Source of the DNA: Gammaproteobacteria bacterium
Lineage (GTDB): Bacteria; Pseudomonadota; Gammaproteobacteria; Eutrophobiales; Eutrophobiaceae
Direction of reading: 5' to 3'
Assembly (NCBI GenBank): GCA_016193395.1
Contig: JACPSH010000014.1
Location: forward strand, 1 to 64,000
DNA length: 64,000 nt
The number at the start of each line of letters is the position of its first letter. The stretch's first letter is position 1. Below the pieces are notes generated by a model. It made no database searches. It saw only the letters and a program-made list of their open reading frames with translations, and was not told where the DNA came from. Shown here piece after piece: positions 61,277 to 64,000 of the stretch. A program made the translations under genes and the position numbers.

Positions 61277-62035
61277 ATGCTGAACGACCGCGCCTCGCGC
61301 CTGCAGGTCATGCTGGCCGGCTTCTTCATCTGCAACGCGCTGATCGCGGAATTCATCGGCGTGAAGGTCTTTTCGCTCGAAGACACGCTAGGGCTGGCGC
61401 CGTTCAACTGGCGGCTGTTCGGCCAGTCCGGTTCGCTCAGTTTCACCGCCGGTGTCCTCGTCTGGCCGGTCGTGTTCATCATGACCGACATTATCAACGA
61501 ATACTTCGGCCGGCGCGGCGTGCGCACCCTGTCGTGGCTTACGGTCGGCCTGATCCTCTACGCATTCCTGTTCGCCTACATCGCCATTGGCCTGGTCCCG
61601 GCGGGATGGTGGGTGACGGTGGGCGACGCCAGCGGCGTTCCAGACCTGCAGGCGGCGTTCGCCTATGTCTATGGCCAGGGCCTGTGGACCATCGCCGGCT
61701 CGGTCACGGCGTTCCTGATCGGCCAACTCATAGATATCACCGTGTTCCGGCAGATCCGCCTGCTTACCGGGGAACGCATGATCTGGCTGCGGGCGACCGG
61801 CTCCACGGCCATTTCGCAGCTCGTCGACAGTTTCGTCGTGCTCTACATCGCTTTCGTCATCGGCCCGCAACACTGGCCCATTCCGCAGTTCCTGGCCATA
61901 GGCACGGTCAACTATTGCTACAAACTGGCCGCCGCCATCGCCCTGATTCCACTCATATACATCGTGCGCGACGCCATCGAGCGATATCTCGGTCCGGATC
62001 TCTCGGACCGGCTGAAGTCACAGGCGCTCGGTTGA
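61277..62035 (+). CDS. Queuosine precursor transporter (VUT/DUF165 family, YhhQ-like)
   Basis: 252 residues with 6-7 transmembrane helices. The sequence VFIMTDIINEYFGRRGVRTL is the DUF165 signature, and the C-terminal region TGSTAISQLVDSFVVLYIAF also fits. YhhQ imports the queuosine precursor preQ0 or preQ1. The protein carries an additional stretch (about 105-150) between helices. No que biosynthesis gene is nearby. Confidence 0.9.
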   Translation: MLNDRASRLQVMLAGFFICNALIAEFIGVKVFSLEDTLGLAPFNWRLFGQSGSLSFTAGVLVWPVVFIMTDIINEYFGRRGVRTLSWLTVGLILYAFLFAYIAIGLVPAGWWVTVGDASGVPDLQAAFAYVYGQGLWTIAGSVTAFLIGQLIDITVFRQIRLLTGERMIWLRATGSTAISQLVDSFVVLYIAFVIGPQHWPIPQFLAIGTVNYCYKLAAAIALIPLIYIVRDAIERYLGPDLSDRLKSQALG

Positions 62036-62196
62036 CCTGCGTCGACCTCCGTCGGGCGCGGCGAGCGGGCCCACTGCGAATTGACGCTGATCACCGGCCG
62101 GCGCACACTACTGCAAAAGGGCGACAAAAAAGAAATAGAAGAGCCCTAACCCCCTAACCGGCCGCGCAAACCTGGGGAGGAGTTGCAGACCGCGCC

Positions 62197-63123
62197 ATGG
62201 CCAGTACCGCGCCATCCGACGTCGTCCATTTCGAAAAGCGCCTGCAGGAACGGCTCCAGGCAATCCTGGATGCCATGCCTGTGGCTATATCGTGGGCTCG
62301 GCTGGACAACCAGCACATCGAGTTCGTGAACAGGAAATTCACGGCGATGTTCGGGTACGTCCTGGGGGATCACCCAACGGTGACGAACTGGATCGAGTCC
62401 ACCTACGTCAATCCCGAGCACGTCAAACGCGCCGGGGACATGTGGTACAAGCACTTCGGGGGCGCTTCCACCGAACCTTTCGAGATCCCGCAGGTGGAAG
62501 TGGACGTACTCTGCAAAGACCAAACGATCAAGACCACCCTGCTCGGCGGCGTCATCGTGCCGGAAGCCGGCTGGGCGCTGGCAACGTTTGTGGACATCAC
62601 CGAACGCAAGGAAGCGGAGAACCGCGTCCAGAAACTGGCGCTCGAGGATCCGCTCACCGGTCTGCCGAACCGGCGCGCCTTCACCGATACGCTGAAGGGC
62701 AGCATCGCCCGCGCCGCGCGCCAGAATTCGCGCACCGCGCTGCTGATTATCGACCTCGACGGCTTCAAGCCTCTGAATGACACGCTGGGCCACGACCGCG
62801 GCGACATCGTATTGCAGACCGTTGCGCAGCGTCTCACCCAGGGGATCCGGGCCGGCGATCTGGTGGCGCGCATAGGCGGCGACGAATTCGCGGCTATCGT
62901 CGACGGCATCGTCGACTCACGCGTGGCCGAAGACGTCGCCACGCGCCTCATCGCCGGGATCCGCAAACCGATCACGCTCAACGGCAATGAAGTCGAGCTG
63001 GATTCCAGCATCGGCATCAGTGTCTACCCGACCGATTCGTCGGACGAGCAGACGTTATACCGCAACGCCGACCTTGCGCTGTACCGCGCCAAGAACAGCG
63101 GGCGCGGCCGGTGGAGCCGATAG
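62197..63123 (+). CDS. PAS-GGDEF diguanylate cyclase
   Basis: 308 residues. A PAS-like domain (about 18-135, AILDAMPVAISWARLDNQHI) precedes a GGDEF domain. The active site G227-G-D-E-F231 is intact. An inhibitory site RAGD (218-221) lies exactly five residues upstream, so product feedback is likely. It makes c-di-GMP from GTP. Soluble, with no membrane helix. ATG 62197 follows GGGAGGAG. Confidence 0.93.
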   Translation: MASTAPSDVVHFEKRLQERLQAILDAMPVAISWARLDNQHIEFVNRKFTAMFGYVLGDHPTVTNWIESTYVNPEHVKRAGDMWYKHFGGASTEPFEIPQVEVDVLCKDQTIKTTLLGGVIVPEAGWALATFVDITERKEAENRVQKLALEDPLTGLPNRRAFTDTLKGSIARAARQNSRTALLIIDLDGFKPLNDTLGHDRGDIVLQTVAQRLTQGIRAGDLVARIGGDEFAAIVDGIVDSRVAEDVATRLIAGIRKPITLNGNEVELDSSIGISVYPTDSSDEQTLYRNADLALYRAKNSGRGRWSR

Positions 63124-63211
63124 CCTAGAATCATTTGCCCGGCACATAGCCATACGCACCGCCCTCTAGCCGTTGCGCAGGATGTTGCTTGTTCACGGCG
63201 GCAGGATCTCG

Positions 63212-63235
63212 GGGTCGGAGCGTGCGCTCTGACCC
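63212..63235. terminator. GGGTC palindrome downstream of the cyclase and aroC
   Basis: GGGTCGGAGC (63212-63221), loop GTGC, GCTCTGACCC: a 10-bp stem with one G-T pair between convergent stops. No T-run. It resembles the palindrome at 11373 only in the GGGTC part. Confidence 0.4.
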
Positions 63236-63248
63236 GTGTTTCCGGTTT

Positions 63249-64000
63249 TCATTCACCGCCCGGTTTTGCCGGGATGACCGGCGTCTGCGAGCGGATATCG
63301 CTGCACTGCGCGCGGTGACGCAGTGCATGATCCATCAGCACCAGCGCGAGCATGGCCTCGGCAATCGGCGTCGCGCGTATTCCCACACAGGGATCGTGGC
63401 GCCCGGTCGTCGCAACCTCCGCCGCCTCGCCGCGAATATCGATCGTCCGCGCCGGCAGTCGGATGCTTGAAGTCGGCTTGAGCGCAATGCTGACCACGAT
63501 GTCCTGGCCGGAGGAGATCCCGCCGAGCGTGCCGCCGTTGTTGTTGCCGAGGAAACCCTGCGGCGTCATCTCGTCCCGGTGTTCGGTGCCCTTTTGCTCC
63601 ACGACAGCGAAGCCGGCGCCGATCTCGACGCCTTTGACGGCATTGATCCCCATCATCGCTTTCGCGATATCCGCATCCAGCCGATCGAAGATCGGCTCGC
63701 CGAGGCCGACCGGGACCTTCTCTGCAACCACGTTGACGCGCGCGCCGATGGAGTTGCCTTCCTTGCGCAATCTGTCCATGAAGGTCTCGAGCTCGGCGAC
63801 GCGCGAGGGGTCCGGGCAGAAGAATGGATTTTCATCGACCACCGCCCAGCTCCGGTGCTCGAGGCGGATCGTCCCGAGTTGCGCGAGGTAGCCGCGGATC
63901 AAAGTGCCGTATTTCTCCCGCAGCCATTTCTTGGCGATCGCGCCGGCGGCGACGCGCATGGCGGTCTCCCGGGCCGAGGCGCGGCCGCCGCCGCGGTAGT
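63249..64000 (-). CDS. aroC: Chorismate synthase, C-terminal part
   Basis: The open frame runs to the right edge, with about 249 residues present. It makes chorismate from EPSP, using reduced FMN. Conserved blocks: [19 protein letters not shown] at the edge, then [15 protein letters not shown] and [13 protein letters not shown], and [17 protein letters not shown] near the end. The family is about 360 residues, so roughly 110 are outside. Confidence 0.96.
   Translation of the reverse strand, partial: YRGGGRASARETAMRVAAGAIAKKWLREKYGTLIRGYLAQLGTIRLEHRSWAVVDENPFFCPDPSRVAELETFMDRLRKEGNSIGARVNVVAEKVPVGLGEPIFDRLDADIAKAMMGINAVKGVEIGAGFAVVEQKGTEHRDEMTPQGFLGNNNGGTLGGISSGQDIVVSIALKPTSSIRLPARTIDIRGEAAEVATTGRHDPCVGIRATPIAEAMLALVLMDHALRHRAQCSDIRSQTPVIPAKPGGE

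Overview
The window is about 64 kb of high-GC bacterial chromosome with short intergenic gaps and long same-strand operons. The gene families point to a gammaproteobacterium: classical ArgA, homodimeric-type AceE/AceF, RF2 with its frameshift, a Bat aerotolerance operon, and a lysS-prfB-recJ-rpfE-like order known from the Xanthomonas rpf neighbourhood. I cannot name the genus. No rRNA, tRNA, CRISPR array, prophage or intact insertion sequence was seen.

Layout. 0-6 kb: tail of an ADP-ribosylglycohydrolase, then a reverse-strand efflux operon (HlyD-type adaptor, ATPase, two MacB/FtsX-type permeases), then a peroxiredoxin-like/2-oxoglutarate oxygenase fusion. 6-14 kb: lactate permease, argA, ilvD, Prx5, PilZ protein, lytic transglycosylase, and an overlapping NUDIX/alkyltransferase-like pair. 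14-21 kb: six-gene bat operon whose five junctions are all 4-nt start/stop overlaps. 21-24 kb: zinc-ribbon HEAGH membrane protein, a TetR regulator and a small exported protein that share an operator-like site, and a peroxiredoxin-glutaredoxin fusion. 24-30 kb: leucyl aminopeptidase, aceE, aceF, NUDIX. 30-35 kb: accessory patch with a BrnT/BrnA toxin-antitoxin pair, alpha/beta hydrolase, exported truncated globin, a broken pirin gene beside an acetyltransferase fragment, isochorismatase-like hydrolase, SDR and a CxxCH protein. 35-40 kb: MFS transporter, three small proteins, argG. 39.6-44.4 kb: reverse-strand set of an HvfA-type RiPP precursor, HvfB (MNIO) and HvfC, followed by an FMN glutamate-synthase-like protein and a cation/proton antiporter. 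45-54 kb: lysS, prfB, recJ, rpfE-like, thrC, hom and an alanine-type aminotransferase. 54-64 kb: nitrilase-family amidase, tldD, CHRD protein, TonB-dependent receptor, SDR, queuosine-precursor transporter, PAS-GGDEF cyclase and the C-terminal part of aroC.

The most interesting protein system is the hvfABC locus. Its precursor has a signal peptide and six cysteines, each in a GKCG context. This is the hallmark of recently described peptides that are modified by MNIO enzymes and bind copper. Two downstream genes may extend the operon.

The most interesting non-coding signals are dispersed intergenic elements. One family consists of hairpin chains with terminal TAACAGG repeats; in three of four copies the terminal TAA is the stop codon of the adjoining gene. 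A second, two-copy, roughly 105-bp element shows compensatory base changes that suggest a folded RNA or ssDNA. There are also BIME-like ATTCCGG hairpin pairs and degenerate heptanucleotide tracts.
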